Source of the DNA: Dryobates pubescens
Lineage: Eukaryota > Chordata > Aves > Piciformes > Picidae
Direction of reading: 5' to 3'
NCBI RefSeq assembly: GCF_014839835.1
Contig: NC_071615.1
Span: 2,480,001-2,544,000 of the forward strand
DNA: 64,000 nucleotides
Shown: positions 30,055 to 42,228 of the stretch, piece after piece
Layout of the letters: the number at the start of each line of letters is the position of its first letter
Position numbering within the stretch: position 1 is the first letter of the stretch
Notes under the pieces: model-generated
Databases searched by the model: none
Told to the model about the DNA's origin: nothing
Seen by the model: the letters and a program-made list of their open reading frames with translations, nothing else
Program-made: the position numbers and the translations under genes

Positions 30055-33000
30055 GTATTGTATTCCATGCAGTAGGTTCAATGGTTCATAGTATGACAGA
30101 GGGAGGGAGAAAGAGAAATGTTAGACAGAAACAGAAGCAAGAAAGGTCATTTGAAACAGGTCCTGAGAAGGAAAGGCACATCGTAACCGCCGAGTTCAAC
30201 AGGGTGGAAACCTTGGACACAGGAAGACGAGGCTGGGAAGGGGGATGGGGGCAGGGGGGGTTTCAAGTTGGGGGCTGTGGAAGCAGGTTGGCCAACAATC
30301 TGCACTTCCCCACCCACCAAGGCCTGTAGTTCAGAGGGGGGGGTTGGGGACACCAATATTCAAACCATTTCCACACTCCTGTTGCTGGCGAGTTCAGGAC
30401 CCCCAACTCCTCCACATTTAGTCAGCACCAAGGGGGCAGCACAAGGCTGAAAGCTCCTTCCTGCAGGGACCAGCTGGAAGAGGCAGAGGCTGCTCAACAC
30501 TGAGGGAGCCACTTCCCTCATCCTGCCTGGCAGTGCCAGATCACAGGAGCACCATGGAGCACAGCGTTGCTGGTGACCTGTGGGTATTGCTATCTGCTGA
30601 CACTGAAGACCACAGGGAAGGAAAGGCCGTGGCAGAGGATGGGTACAGCAGTGACACGGTTGGCACAGATGCTGGCACATGTCTCCATCAGGTCACACAC
30701 TGGAGGGATTGTAGCACCTCAAAGGGGAGCAGCAGCAAAACCTGTGCTGTGCCTGATTTAAGGCAGTGATCACTGCTTGTGATTCAGCACTAGGAAGCAC
30801 AAGGATCCTGCTGGAGCAGCACCGAGGGCTCCAGAGCCAGGCTGGGATGCTGTGACCACAGCACAGCCTCCAGCAAGCTGCTCTCATGCAGCACACACAG
30901 TGAGGAACCTGTGGGAACTGTTACACAGTGGGGATGAGCACAAAAGCAGGGCAGGGGCTGGCAGCACCAGGCTCACACTACTGCTCCCACGAGGCAGCCA
31001 GGCACACATCTCTTCCTAGCACCCAGCCCTGCTGTGACAAGATCTGCTGGTGCCTTATCTCGGCTTGCAAGATGGTTCAGCTTCACCTTGAGATCAAGGG
31101 CAAGGACAGTGCTGTTATCACTTGCCTGTACCAGAGCCAGCCTTGCTCCTGTAACTAGCTGTTGAAGAGTGTTGCATGTCAGAGTGAACACTTAGCAGCC
31201 CAGAAGTCTTCTTGAGCCCATTTTCTTTAGCTTGTTACCTGCAACCTTTTCCCAGTGTCTCTAAACCATCCTGAAGGTTGCAGCCAGGCTGAAACAAGCA
31301 GCATGAGAGCAGAAATGTGAGGCAGCAGCAGCAGGGCTGAGCCCAATGCCTTTCCTGAGCAGCAAAAGCTGGAGGTGGGTCTGCTGCAGGGCACAGGTGG
31401 CAGACATGGGCAGGAGTCTCTCAGCCTCTGGTGTGGCAGGGCAGAGATGGAGTTGTAGAGGTTCTGCATGAGCCTGTGGGCAGAGCTGTGCTGTGTTGGT
31501 GGTGAGCAGCCCAAAAGCACAGGCAGGCAGCAGGGCTTTGCCCTGAGCTGGTGGCTGGGAGGAACAGCTCAGAGTCTCCTTGGCCAGGCACAGGGTCTCC
31601 ATCTCTGATCAAGTCCACCAGAAGAGAAGGCTGTAGGAGCTTTTGTCTTTGTCACCATGGACTTTGCACTGGGCTCTGGGAGAGGGCTGAGCTGCCTCCT
31701 GTCCAGGGCTTCAGATGATTGGTGGCACAGATTGTAAACTTTAGTCCCCTGCTGGGAGATAAGCTGGGCTGGATGTGGCCTCTGTGTGAAAGGCTCCTTA
31801 TCTTGTTCTGCCTGGCTGCAGCCCCCAGCAGCTGCTCACTGCTGGCAGCACCTTCTCCTTCCCCACAGTTCAGCCCTGGAATGCTGCAAAATCCTGTGAG
31901 CCTGGGAGGAGATGCTCTTGGGCCCAGCTCAGACCCTGGAAAGCCTGGGCAAGGCAGGGAGCCAGAACCAGGCAGCACCCTGCCATCAGGGGGGTACCTC
32001 CACACCCAGCTGTCACAACACTGAGCTGTGCTGAAGGGTCATCATCTGCAGAGGTAACAGCACAACACGAGGGGGTTCCTGCTGCTGGCCAAGGACTCCA
32101 CGGGGCTGCCAGCAGCCTGGGTGCAGAGTTGAGAGGAGGCTGGTGAGCAGACAGACAATGCCCTGAGCCAGGGCATCCTTCCAAAGGTCTTGAGGAGAGG
32201 TGATCAGCATCCACACCAAGGCCTGGAGCAGGTCCCAGAGGCCTTGCCCACGTTGCTCTCAGGAGGTGATGACAGCTCATGCCTTACAATCTGGGGCACA
32301 GACAGGGGTGCACACAGTTGAGGGAGATGGGGGAGCATTCCTCTTCAGCTGCAGGAAACCACCCTGGTGCCTGCAAAAGCATGGGATGTCTCCCTCTTGC
32401 TTAGGCTAGGGCTGGCCATGGGGGCTGGTGCTCCTTCCCTGAGCAGGCTGTGTCCACACCAGCAGGGAGCAGCGACAGGAATGGTGGCCTACAACCCTGC
32501 AGGGGTGCCATGCTGGGACTGTGTACAGAAGGCTGAACAGGAGCTGACATCTCCAGGGAGCAGTGTCTGCGACTCAGCTGCCTTTCTTCCTCTGCACACT
32601 CATGCTGCAGATGTTCTGCCACGGCCCCTGTGGCCAAAGCCCTTCCTCACACGGCTCCTGCCTCTGGTCTCGAAGGTGTCACCATCCCAGCGCCTCCACG
32701 TCGGCTGTGGCAAAGCCCCCAAGGTGCCACCAGGGCCCACATGTTCTCATCTCTGCCTCACATGAGCTTGTGCAAGGCTGAGTGCCCAACAGATGCTACA
32801 GGGGCTGGGGCTCCCCCAGTTCCTCCCTCTGTCCCTCGAGTTCTAATTCACAGCATCTCCCCCAGCTGCTGCCAGAGGGGCTGCTGCTCCACAGCCACCC
32901 CTAAGCAATATCCCCCAGGGAGTTCACAGCTGTCACCAAGCAGAGGGGAGAAGATGAGGAGCAGATCCAAGTCACCCCTTGGTCTTGTGATAGTGTTGGG

Positions 33001-33304
33001 TGGAAACATCCTCCTCTGCCACCCTCTGGCTGGGGAAGAGCACCAGGGGGCACCAGGAGTGCCCAGAGCCAGCCTGGCCCAAGGGTCGCAGCCACACTGG
33101 CAGGTGGGCAGAGCGGGAGAGGTTGTGCTCACACTCATGCACCACACGGGGTTGTGCTCACACCCACATGGGAGCACTGGAAGAGGACAAAAGCCACACC
33201 CCAGGGGACTGTGAGCGTGGGAGAAGGCTTTCCTGAGACGGCAGAGAAGCGAAGGCCGCGTCGAACAGTCGGGGCAGGGGTGCTGGTGCCAGGGCAGTCC
33301 TGCT
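30055..33304 (-). other. Probable NATD1 3' UTR
   Basis: Between the NATD1 stop codon and the candidate poly(A) signal there are 3.25 kb with no CR1 insertion, in contrast to the sequence on either side. The frames within it resemble no known protein. I read it as 3' UTR, by analogy to the long human one. Confidence 0.45.
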
Positions 33305-33421
33305 TTAAGGCTGCAAATGTTCCAGGTACTGGGGCAGAGGGTTCTCCTTGACGTACTTCTGGATGTACCAGCAAGTCAAGTGAGCCTTCAGGTCCTCCTG
33401 CACCACGAAGTCCAGGGCTGC
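33305..33421 (-). CDS. NATD1: NATD1 coding exon 3 and stop
   Basis: The exon has 39 codons, including TAA at 33307-33305. It begins in phase 0 after the acceptor TTGCAG. It encodes [20 protein letters not shown] and the conserved end [12 protein letters not shown]. Confidence 0.96.
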   Translation of the reverse strand, partial: AALDFVVQEDLKAHLTCWYIQKYVKENPLPQYLEHLQP

Positions 33422-36400
33422 CTGCAACCAACCAGAGAGGACAGATGGGTTACAACCAGCACACCTCCCACTCCACGCTCTCCTCTGGAGCCTCACAGGG
33501 GTCTGGACTCTTGTACTTCACAAGCAGCTGGGGCAGCTATCCTGCCACAGCCTCCACAGTGCTACAGGGTCCCCAGTTTGACCAGAGCTGTGCAGGGACT
33601 CCCCAGGTGACCCTCCAGCCTGGTGGATGCAGGTGACCCAGCCACATCATGTCAAGACTGCCTTTGTCACCCACTGACTGCCCTGGTTTATGAGGCCAGG
33701 GAGCAGCTGTAACCTCAAAGCACTGCCCCACAACCCCCACCATGACTGTGCTCATGGCTCTTCATCTCTCCCTGCACAGCTGTGGGCCCCAAAAGCAGGG
33801 CCCCAGACAGGAAAAAGAGCCTTGAAGCTTTGAGATAAGGGGGTGCAGCCCCCAGGAGAGGTGTGGCATCAGCCCGTGCAAGGTGGGCACAAGGGCTGCT
33901 CGCTGTGAGGAGCAAAGGGCCGAGCCTGAGCGAGCAGCTGGCCATGCTGGCACCTGCCCAGCCCCTCTCACTGCCAGAAATAGCAATGTCGGACCATGGA
34001 TTGCCATCTGCCCAGCCAGCCACCCCCCACCTCCCACCAGGACACAGATGGTTCCCGTGGGACGTGCGTGCAGCACCGGTGCAATGGGGCCTTGCTTCAG
34101 GCAGGGTCTCCAGCCACAGCTGGGACAGGGCCAGCTGCTGCCTGGGGGGGAAGTGGGGGCTGAGGCCATACCTTTGCAAGGTGCTTGGCTATTCCTCTGC
34201 CTCGGTAGGCGTCCGGCACCTCCGTGTGCTGCAGGTCCACGATGCGCTTCCCCACGTACTCATAGAGCAGCACTGCCTTGTCGTGGCAACCTGGGGATGG
34301 AGAGAGGACTGAGGCCTGGGAGGTCCCCAGGCAGCAGTGGGCAGGCAGAGTGCTACCCCACAGGGTAGCCCCCACAGGGCCCCTTACACGCATGGCTGTG
34401 GCACTGGGTAGCGGGCGGCAGAAAGCTGCAGCAGAGATTTTGCCCTCGGTGACACTTGGATGTCCCTGTTGGTCCCTCCCGTGTGATGTGAGCAGAGGTG
34501 GACCTGCTGGGCTTTTCCAAGGCCCTGGGCCTTTTCAACCCAGCCCTGAATCGAGGGGCTGAGGTGCCAACACAACAGATTTAGGTAGGAAAGCAGGTGG
34601 CAGGGAGGGGTGGGATGCATCGAAAGGGGGAACAGTACCCAGCTGACCCAGGCAGCGGCCAACTCCTTTTCTCCCTGCAGCACGGTTTTTCTGTTGTGGC
34701 AGGGAAAACAGCACAAGATTTCTTGGCCTGGTAGTGCAGCATTTGGATTGAGAGGTTGTGGGGAAGATGCTGGGAGAGATGAACCCCACAGGAAGGTGCA
34801 GACAGGCGTGCAAGGGAGGGGTGTGCACGCACATTTACATGCACGCACACACAGAGAGAGGCTTCCTGTTGCAACACCCTGACCTTTCTCACAGCAGCTT
34901 AGTTACAGGGGGGAAAAAAGAGTTTCAGCAAACATGTAAAGCAGAGGAGAGCTCCTCACAGCCCTCCAGCTCCAGCTGCAGAAGCTGAGCTTCCATTTAC
35001 TATGCAGAAGCAAGTATTTCATGTCCAGAGAGCCTCTGGCTTTCAAAGTGAGTTTCAACAATGCAAGCTTCCCACCAAATAAAATCATGGAAACCTTTCC
35101 TTTCACTGCAGTGGTTATTGGAGGCTGAAGGACTGCAAGGCCCACCTACATTTATTATGTGCTGTAGCTGAGCTCACTACACTTTATTTTCTTGCATTTC
35201 AGCTGACAACTCCAACCCAGTTCCCCTGACCCCTGCATTTGAGAGGCACTAGAAACGAACCCATTTGGATCCTGCGTTTCAAGAGAGGCAGCTCAAGCTT
35301 TTTGCTCCTGCTCCTTTTAGGCAGGGCCTCAATCCTGCATTGCATGGAAACCTTCACATTTCCAGCCTTTCATTCCTGCTGCTCTCTACCCACTTGTCCT
35401 TGTGCCAACATTGTTCTTGGGTGGGCATAAAGAATTTCCCTTGCTGCCAGCCCCCCCCCCCCCAAGTATTTACAGGCATCCATCCTGCCCCTCTCAGCCT
35501 CCAGTTCACCAAAGCCAAGCTCTTCTAGTCTCCCTACAGACCTCAGATCTCCCAGCCTGACTCAGGACAGATGGGTAATTTGGTGGGGAAGGGGCTGAAG
35601 GAGTGCTCACCTCTTCCCCAGTGCAGATGAAACCCTACAGCTCCATTTTAGAGGGGGATGTGGGGGGGGGTGTCTTTAAATGGTATGTAGTCCACCCCTC
35701 TCTGCAGTCAGCAGGGACACTTTCAACCAGGCTGAAATTGCTCAAAGCCCCATCCAACCTGACCTGGAATGGTTCCAGGGATGGGGCATTTACCACCTCT
35801 CTGGACAGCCTGAGCCAATCTTACCACCCTCATCATCAAAAAAAATCCCCACAAAATCTTCTTTACATCTACTCTGACTCTCCCCTCTTTTAGTCTCAAA
35901 CCATCAGCCCTTGTCCTGGCACAGCAGCTGCTAAAAAGCCTGTCCCCATCTCTCTGTCACAACAGCTCCCCCCCCACACCCTTTAAATACTGAAATGCCA
36001 CAATAAGGTCTCCCCATTTCAGTCTTGTGAGACACCATCCCACTTGGATTCTCCACCATCTGCTGCCAGGCTGTGTGCTTATGGCAGCCCTGCTTCCACA
36101 GCGATGCCAGCTCACAGCTCAGGTCCTGCAGGAACAGCCTCTCCTGGAAACTGAGATCCCTATCCCTCTGCTGAGCAAGGCTGAATGTGGCCAACAGCTC
36201 AAAGGGAGAGGAACAACCATCTGGGAGGAAAGCACACTTCCTTCAAACCCAGCTGCTCTGCACATCCTCTCCACACCATCTTCACTGGGGCCCAGAGCCT
36301 TTGGGAAAAGCCAGGTGAGCCAGGCTGTTCCTGGGCACCCCATGAGCATCTGTAGGCATAACCCTTCTTGTCCCATCAAAAGGCCTCCCCAGGGCTGGAG

Positions 36401-39400
36401 GGAAGAGATGAAGGGACCAGAGGAACCTCACTGCAGTAAGCCAGCCTTGCTGCTACCTTGGATCCAGGAGGTTGCTCCCAGCAAAGGGAACACTGCAGAG
36501 CTGGTGGGGCTGGAAGCAGCATTGACCCCTCACAGGAGCAGCTCAGCACCAGGTTGTGGTAACCCCCACAGAAAGAGAGGGCACACAGACAGAAAGAACA
36601 CCAAAACATGGCTTAAGAGGGACACCACAAGCCAGCCTCCCGTCTGCCTGTCTGTCTCCTCTCCTTAGACTTCAGGCAGGGATTTTATCAGCCTGTACAG
36701 AGGGAGTCTGGCAAAACAAACCCAGGTCTCAGCCAGCCCAAGCAGTGCCCCATGAGCCTGCTCCTGGTGTTTGGCACCCAGACACTTCCCTTGGCTTCAA
36801 GGCCATCGAGAGTGAGGAAGTCTGAGTCAATGCAAATCAGCCCAGCAAGAAGAGGAGCAAGAGGAGGCTGCGATGGAAATGGCAGCACAGCTGCTCCCCA
36901 GCCTTCCCTCTCTGGAACCACAGGGTGCATGGGGAAGAGGAAGCTTTTCCAGGAGTGGGGTGAGAGACCAGGTCTGGCTCCCCATGGAGGGTTTCTACTG
37001 GGATCAATGGCACAGAGCTTTCACCCAAGCAGTGTGGACAGGATCCCTGTGTCACAGCTCAGTCACGTCACCAGACACGAGTCCCCAAGCCAGGCAGCTT
37101 GGGAGCCTTGGGGAAACAAGCAGCGAGCCCAGCCCCAGCCCTGAGCTGAGGAAGGGACATGGCAGGCATCCAGGAACACACAGGCACCCAGCTCCAGCCC
37201 ATATTTGCTGATCCCCTCTACTGGGGCATGCACAGGCTAGCAAGGGGATGCTGCAGCACTGGAAGCACAGCAGGAACCGTCCCTCCAGCTCCAGGCCTTC
37301 TCCCGGTCCCTCTGTGCTGGCCCCAGCCCACAATACACCATTGTGTGCCTGGGACTGGAGCGGCACAAGGGCCCGGGCAGGGCTGGCTACCTGTGGCCAG
37401 TTTCTAAGCTTAGTAAGCTTTGGAGGCAGCCCCTGGGCTCCAGCCTGCTTGGGGCACAGCTGCAAAGCCGTTTTCTGAGAACAAAGGAGGGGAGAGCAGA
37501 CACCAGCCCCATCTCCCACACTCAGGGAAACCCAGAGGCAGGCAGCAGCTCAGCTTCTGCTGGCTGCTGAGCCAAAAGGTGACCACTGAAAGCTGCCAGG
37601 AGGACGAGACGTCCTGAGCAGCTCACACATCCCGGGACGGAGCTCCCTGCACGCCACGGGCTGGCCCCGCTCCCACGGGAGGCACTGGCGTGTTACTAGG
37701 GAGAGAAAACACAGAGTACAACAGACGGCGCAGAGCGGGGACGGCGCAGCCGGCGCGGAGGGGCCGTGCTCGCAGCGGCGGCAGGGGCAGGGGCAGGCTG
37801 GTTCGCAGCAGTTTCCTGTTTAGGAGCTCACCCGAGATGGTTCTGGTGCGGAAGGAGAGCGGGGGTGCCTTGCTGCAGCGTACAGCAACCAGCTCGCTTT
37901 GTCCCCGCTGCTAACTCAGCAGCTTTCCTCTCCTGGAGGGCAGCTGCCCCAGCAGAAGAAAGCACCAAGGTACAACCTGCTCCAGTTTTCCTAATGAATC
38001 TGAGCCCGGACTCCTGACAAGGAGCTCCCGAGACTGAGATCAGCAGCAGGCAGAGTAGAAGCTTCCAGCCACTGGATCCTGGGGAGGTGTGGGAGGTTTG
38101 GGAAGCGTGGCATTGGATGAATGGGAGCACGGGTGCACAGGAAGCCCACACATCCCCGAGGAACCAGAGCTTCTTGGTGCCTGCACTGATCCCATCTCCT
38201 GACCAGAGAGCCTTATGTTTGATGGGCATCAGGAACTCCAACAGGCTGCTGCTGAAAGCGCTGTTCCCTTGCCCTGGGCAGCCGTGCCAGCAGCCAGACT
38301 GACTGTGGCGCTCCTTTGAGGTGGGATTCTCTTTGGGTTTCTTGTTTTGACCAGAAATTTTATCTCAAATCTAAAAAAAAAACCCACCCCAAACCAAACC
38401 CTCCCAACTATTCCTGGCAAAGCCAGCCTGTATGATTCCCACAGAAGCTTTTAGCTCTGACAAATTGATGTTTTCCAACAGAGTCTCTCCGCGGGGAGGT
38501 TTCTGGCTGGCTCGTGCTGTTAGTCACATCTTAACCGATTACAAATCCAGTTGGCCTTCTTTCTGCTCTCCTCTCAGAGGGATAACCAAGCTTGGTGAGG
38601 TCTGGTTATCATCAGCTTTACTTCCAGCCTCTCAATGCTTCTGCATGCAGGGTGCAAGGAGAAAGGGAACGTATTCAAAGCGAAGGAGCTCTCTCTGTGG
38701 AAGTTTTAGGAGCCACATTCAGCAATGAGGGGAGAGAAGAGCAATGAGCAGAGAAGGGAAAGTTGAGGCAGGCCATGAAATGCCAAACACAATTCATCTT
38801 CCCTGTGTACAAGGACAGAGTCACACAGGGGTGCAGGAGGGAGCACAGGATGATGCTGAACACAAACACTTTCACAACCAGTTCACAGCTTTTGCAGTGA
38901 CTCAGGCCTCTTCTCACAGGGATTTCCACTCAACATCACGTTTTCTAGTCAACATCACCCTCCTGTAAACCACCACTGCAGCCCAGAGACCAGCTGTCAC
39001 TGGAGACAAGCAAAGTCTGGCTCCTTGGTTCGCCTGTTTCCCCCAGAGCATCACCCACACACTCAGCATTTAGCTGAAACTAGGATCAAGACACCAGAGA
39101 CAAGCTGGCCCTGGAGCCCACTGGCAAGCTGTGGGTTCACCCCACGAGGTTGCTGTTCCTCTTGTGCCACAGTGCAGTGAGAGGGGACAACAGTGCTCTC
39201 AGAGGGACATGCAGGTCACACTGATGCTAAAACCTGTGCCTGGCCCATTTGTTGTCGTTCCCCTGCCCTGCCCCAGCATTCAGCACCTGAGGCTCAGGGT
39301 GCCAGGAGTGGGAGTGATGAGGAGAGCAGCACAGGAAATAAACACCCTGCCACGCACTCCTAGAGACATTGTTATCTTCTGACCACTTTCCAGGGCCTGG

Positions 39401-40043
39401 CTGTTAGCAGCCAATGCCTGACAAGAAGGGGAGATGGATCACCTGCCCCACATGGATGTTAGTCAGCCCAGCAGCAGGAAGACTGTCACGGCAGGACGCT
39501 GCTCAGCTCGGTTTCCTTACTGGGGTTCAGTCTCCCTGAACTCACAAACACAATCCTGATCGTGGGAGATCCACCTACAACCCTGGGGAAGGCTGTGGAT
39601 TCCCCAAGTTATGGTGGTCCCCTCCCACCAGGGATCCCACAGTTGATTCTCTCACTCTCAAAGCTCATCCTCACCAGATCCAGCTCATCTTCCCTCAGCC
39701 ACCAAATGCTACCCAGCCCACAGTGTGGCTGGCAGAGGTTTTATTCAGCAAACCACCATAAAGAGATTCCATTTCCTTAATCACTGTTGGTCCTTAGCTC
39801 TCTCTCCCCTCTCCTTTTTTTTCTGCACACAGGAACTTTACCTCCAGCTGCAAGGCTGCCTTCCAGCCCTCACGATGGCAGCAGGGACAGCCATCACCTG
39901 GGACCTCGTTTGATCTCTCTCTAGCTGAAATAAGCAGCTGGTGAAATTGTTTTCTCCGCACCCAGCACGTACTTCTCCTCCTTCCTTGCTCCACCACTGT
40001 GGAGCCTCCAGCCTGCACTTTGTAATTAGTGGTTGAGGGGATA

Positions 40044-40075
<32 letters not shown>

Positions 40076-41205
40076 AAAAAAAAAAGAGGGAGGGACAGAA
40101 GACTCTAAAATAAAATCCAGCCTGTTCCTGTTGTTTTATTGTGAGTGCCTCCTACAGTCTGCACAGCTCCTGCACTGTCCATCTGAGTTGGGCTCGCTGA
40201 ATATTTGGGGTTAACCATTGAGAGGAGGGCTGGAAAAGCACCAGCCTGCCAGACAGAAATTTCAGTGCCACCTCCTTCTTGTCTTCACTCCATCCAATAC
40301 GTGACAGAGCTGTTGAGGGCTCACCATGGCACCACATCTCCACAGCCCTGCTCCCACAGATGCTTGATGGCAGCTTGGCTCCATGCTGTGGGTCCTACCC
40401 AACTAGGTGCCATTCATACCCACAAGGGGCTTCCCTGCAGGAATCCTGCCAGAAAAGCCACCCAGCACCTCCCAGACCGAGGAATGCCCCCCACAACAAC
40501 TTGGTGCAGCACCCCCACGTCATCCAAAGGCATCTGATCCTGGGGGGCGAGCTAGTCCCCCCCCCCCAACCTGCTTCTGCAAGAAAGGGGCTCTACATAG
40601 CACCAACCAAGGGAACCAGGAGATCCCCCCAAGGCAGGAAGAGAGGCAGGAAGTAAGGGGGGGGGGCATCAGCAGGAACCAGAGGCACAGGGGGCTCAGC
40701 GGGGTGGAGGGGGGGCATGGTGGAGCACATTGAGTGCTGTGGGACACTGTGGTACAGGGAAGGCTGGGGCGGATAGGGAAGCAGAGGAAAAAGGAGGGGA
40801 GGGGGGAAAAGAGGAGGAAGACGGGGGGGGGAAATAGCAGGGAGAAAAACGGGTGGAATTCGGGGAGGCGAAGAAGGGGGAAAATCGAGGAGGAAGAGAA
40901 GGGCAAATCCGGAGGAAGAGAAGGGGAAACGAGGGGAAATCGGAGGGGGCACATGAGGGGGGGATCGGGGGGGGGGGGGGGCAATCGAGGAGGGGGGGAT
41001 CTGTAGGCTTGCAGGTATTGGGGAAGCTGAGACCTCTCAGAGAGGTAGAGACAAGGGCAATGGGGTAGCAGAGAAGGTACCGAGGAGCCCCACGCCGCCG
41101 TCCCTTACCGTTCAGCCGCACGGTAAACTGCCTTCGCTTCCGATCGTGCTCCACTTGGATGGGGCAGCCCTGCTCCAGGAGGCCGAGCGGCGCCGAGTGC
41201 GCCAT
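33305..41205 (-). CDS. NATD1: NATD1, small GNAT-fold protein (whole coding span)
   Basis: Three coding exons (41205-41109, 34290-34172, 33421-33305) join in phase to give 333 nt and 110 residues; human NATD1 has 113. The N-terminus is slightly shorter ([14 protein letters not shown]). The rest matches human closely. The fold is a minimal GNAT of the YjdJ/Gtlf3b type. Residues 61-72 ([12 protein letters not shown]) form the acetyl-CoA pyrophosphate-binding loop, with [10 protein letters not shown] before it. The substrate is not known. There is no signal peptide or membrane segment, so the protein is presumably cytosolic or nuclear. It is head-to-head with MAP2K3, but 6.9 kb separate the two start codons, too far for a shared core promoter. 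The gene looks intact. Confidence 0.96.
33422..34171 (-). other. NATD1 intron 2
   Basis: This intron of 750 bp has no repeat or other element that I recognise. Confidence 0.7.
34172..34290 (-). CDS. NATD1: NATD1 coding exon 2
   Basis: The acceptor is CCCCAG and the donor GTATGG. The exon encodes [20 protein letters not shown] and the acetyl-CoA loop [11 protein letters not shown], and ends in phase 0. Confidence 0.96.
35451..35463. repeat. C homopolymer, 13 bases
   Basis: An uninterrupted run of C on the plus strand in NATD1 intron 1. The length may be uncertain because of sequencing. Confidence 0.8.
35690..36040 (-). mobile_element. CR1 LINE 3' end, ~350 bp
   Basis: In the same direction as NATD1. 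It reads in reverse as a diverged CR1 C-terminus and tail (CAAAGCCCCATCCAACCTGA, GGTTCCAGGGATGGGGC). It groups with the copies at 47150 and 57085 and is older than the 25236 type. Confidence 0.88.
40042..40085. repeat. A-rich simple repeat
   Basis: About 44 bases of A broken by single G (AAAAG units). No gene-like or SINE-like body precedes it, so I read it as a simple repeat and not as the tail of a retrocopy. Confidence 0.8.
40760..41000. repeat. G-rich homopurine tract
   Basis: About 240 bp almost free of pyrimidines on the plus strand. It is built of degenerate units such as GGAGGAAGAGAAGGGGAAA and ends with a run of 16 G. It lies in NATD1 intron 1, about 100 bp from exon 1. The G-rich strand is the NATD1 template, so the transcript is pyrimidine-rich there. 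Confidence 0.85.
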
Positions 41206-41540
41206 GGCCGAGCCGAGCGGAGCCGAGCGGAGCCGTACGCGGCACACGGAACGGCGGATGGCGTGGCGGAACCCCGCGCAGGGGAGCGGCGGCGGGAGCG
41301 GCGGCGGGGCCGGGCCGGGCCGTGGCGGCGGGAGCCGCGGGGCTGCCACCGGCGCGCGGCCGCAGGAAACCAGCTGTGCGCCACGTGCCCGCCGGGCAGC
41401 CAATGGCGGCGCCGCCGTTTTGTTTTGGTACGGCCGCCCGGCTCTTAAAGGGACCGCGCACCGCCAGCCAGCCGCGGGGCCCGGCGCCCCCGAGTGGGCG
41501 CGGGGTGCGCCTCGAGCGCAGTCACTGCCCGTGCGGCACT
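41080..41540 (-). promoter_or_regulatory. NATD1 CpG-island promoter
   Basis: A dense CpG island encloses NATD1 exon 1. Upstream lie an E-box CACGTG (41382-41387), a CCAAT sequence (41399-41403, in AGCCAATGGCGG) and many GC-rich elements. There is no TATA box. The 80-bp minisatellite starts about 360 bp upstream of the start codon, directly next to the island. Confidence 0.8.
41109..41205 (-). CDS. NATD1: NATD1 coding exon 1
   Basis: The exon has 97 nt with the start codon, 32 codons and one base, then the donor GTAAGG. It encodes [14 protein letters not shown] through [10 protein letters not shown]-rich homopurine tract begins only about 100 bp into the intron. Confidence 0.95.
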
Positions 41541-41568
41541 ACTGAGCTGTACCGGCCCTGTACTGCTG

Positions 41569-42168
41569 TACTGGTCCTCTACTGGAGTGCATAGATGTGG
41601 TGCTGAGCATCATGGTTCAGCACCCTGGAACAGCTGGAGAATGGTTGGTACTGGTCCTCTACCGGAAGGCATAGATGTGGTGCTGAGCACCACGGTTCAG
41701 CACCCTGGAACAGCTGGAGAATGGTTGGTACTGGTCCTCTACCGGAAGGCATAGATGTGGTGCTGAGCACCACGGTTCAGCACCCTGGAACAGCTGGAGA
41801 ATGGTTGGTACTGATCCTCTACTGGAAGGCATAGATGTGGTGCTGAGCACCATGGTTCAGCACCCTGGAACAGCTGGAGAATGGTTGGTAGTGGTCCTCT
41901 ACTGGAAGGCATAGATGTGGTGCTGAGCACCACGGTTCAGCACCCTGGAACAGCTGGAGAATGGTTGGTAGTGGTCCTCTACTGGAAGGCATAGATGTGG
42001 TGCTGAGCACCACGGTTCAGCACCCTGGAACAGCTGGAGAATGGTTGGTAGTGGTCCTCTACCGGAAGGCATAGATGTGGTGCTGAGCACCACGGTTCAG
42101 CACCCTGGAACAGCTGGAGAATGGTTGGTAGTGGTCCTCTACCGGAAGGCATAGATGTGGTGCTGAGT
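41569..42168. repeat. 80-bp minisatellite derived from CR1
   Basis: Seven and a half copies of an 80-bp unit follow one another exactly. The unit contains ATAGATGTGGTGCTGAGCAC, GGTTCAGCACCCTGGAACAG and CTGGAGAATGGTTGG. It corresponds to part of a CR1 3' tail, as seen at 42525-42590 (AGAGATGTGGTGCTGAGGGA, then GGTTTAGCACC and GTAATGGCTGG). Copies differ at few places, for instance TACTGG in the early units and TAGTGG in the late ones. The array ends in a CR1 3' terminus (42168-42222). Confidence 0.92.
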
Positions 42169-42222
42169 AGAGGGATTGGATTAGATGACCTTTAATTGTC
42201 TGTTCCAACACAAACCAATCTG
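42168..42222 (+). mobile_element. CR1 3' terminus after the array
   Basis: GGATTGGATTAGATGACC and TGTTCCAACACAAACC form a CR1 3' end. Together with the array upstream they are the remains of one CR1 insertion whose tail was multiplied. Confidence 0.75.
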
Positions 42223-42228
42223 TGATTT

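Larger units (their letters stand above)
34291..41108 (-). other. NATD1 intron 1
   Basis: This intron of 6.8 kb contains one CR1 copy (35690-36040), a 13-base C run (35451-35463), an A-rich tract (40042-40085) and a G-rich purine tract next to exon 1 (40760-41000). Between 36.1 and 40 kb I see only unique sequence. Confidence 0.75.

Noticed and set aside
30049-33304. A separate gene between TMEM11 and NATD1
   Set aside because: The frames here are short, overlap on both strands and resemble nothing known. A long NATD1 3' UTR explains the stretch better.
40042-40085. A-rich tract as the tail of a processed retrocopy or SINE
   Set aside because: No gene-like sequence or SINE body precedes it on either strand, and no flanking duplication is visible.
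41579-42093. Series of 64-codon frames on the minus strand, spaced by 80 bp
   Set aside because: They are the same frame met again in each unit of the minisatellite. The unit is not a multiple of three, so no continuous protein repeat results.
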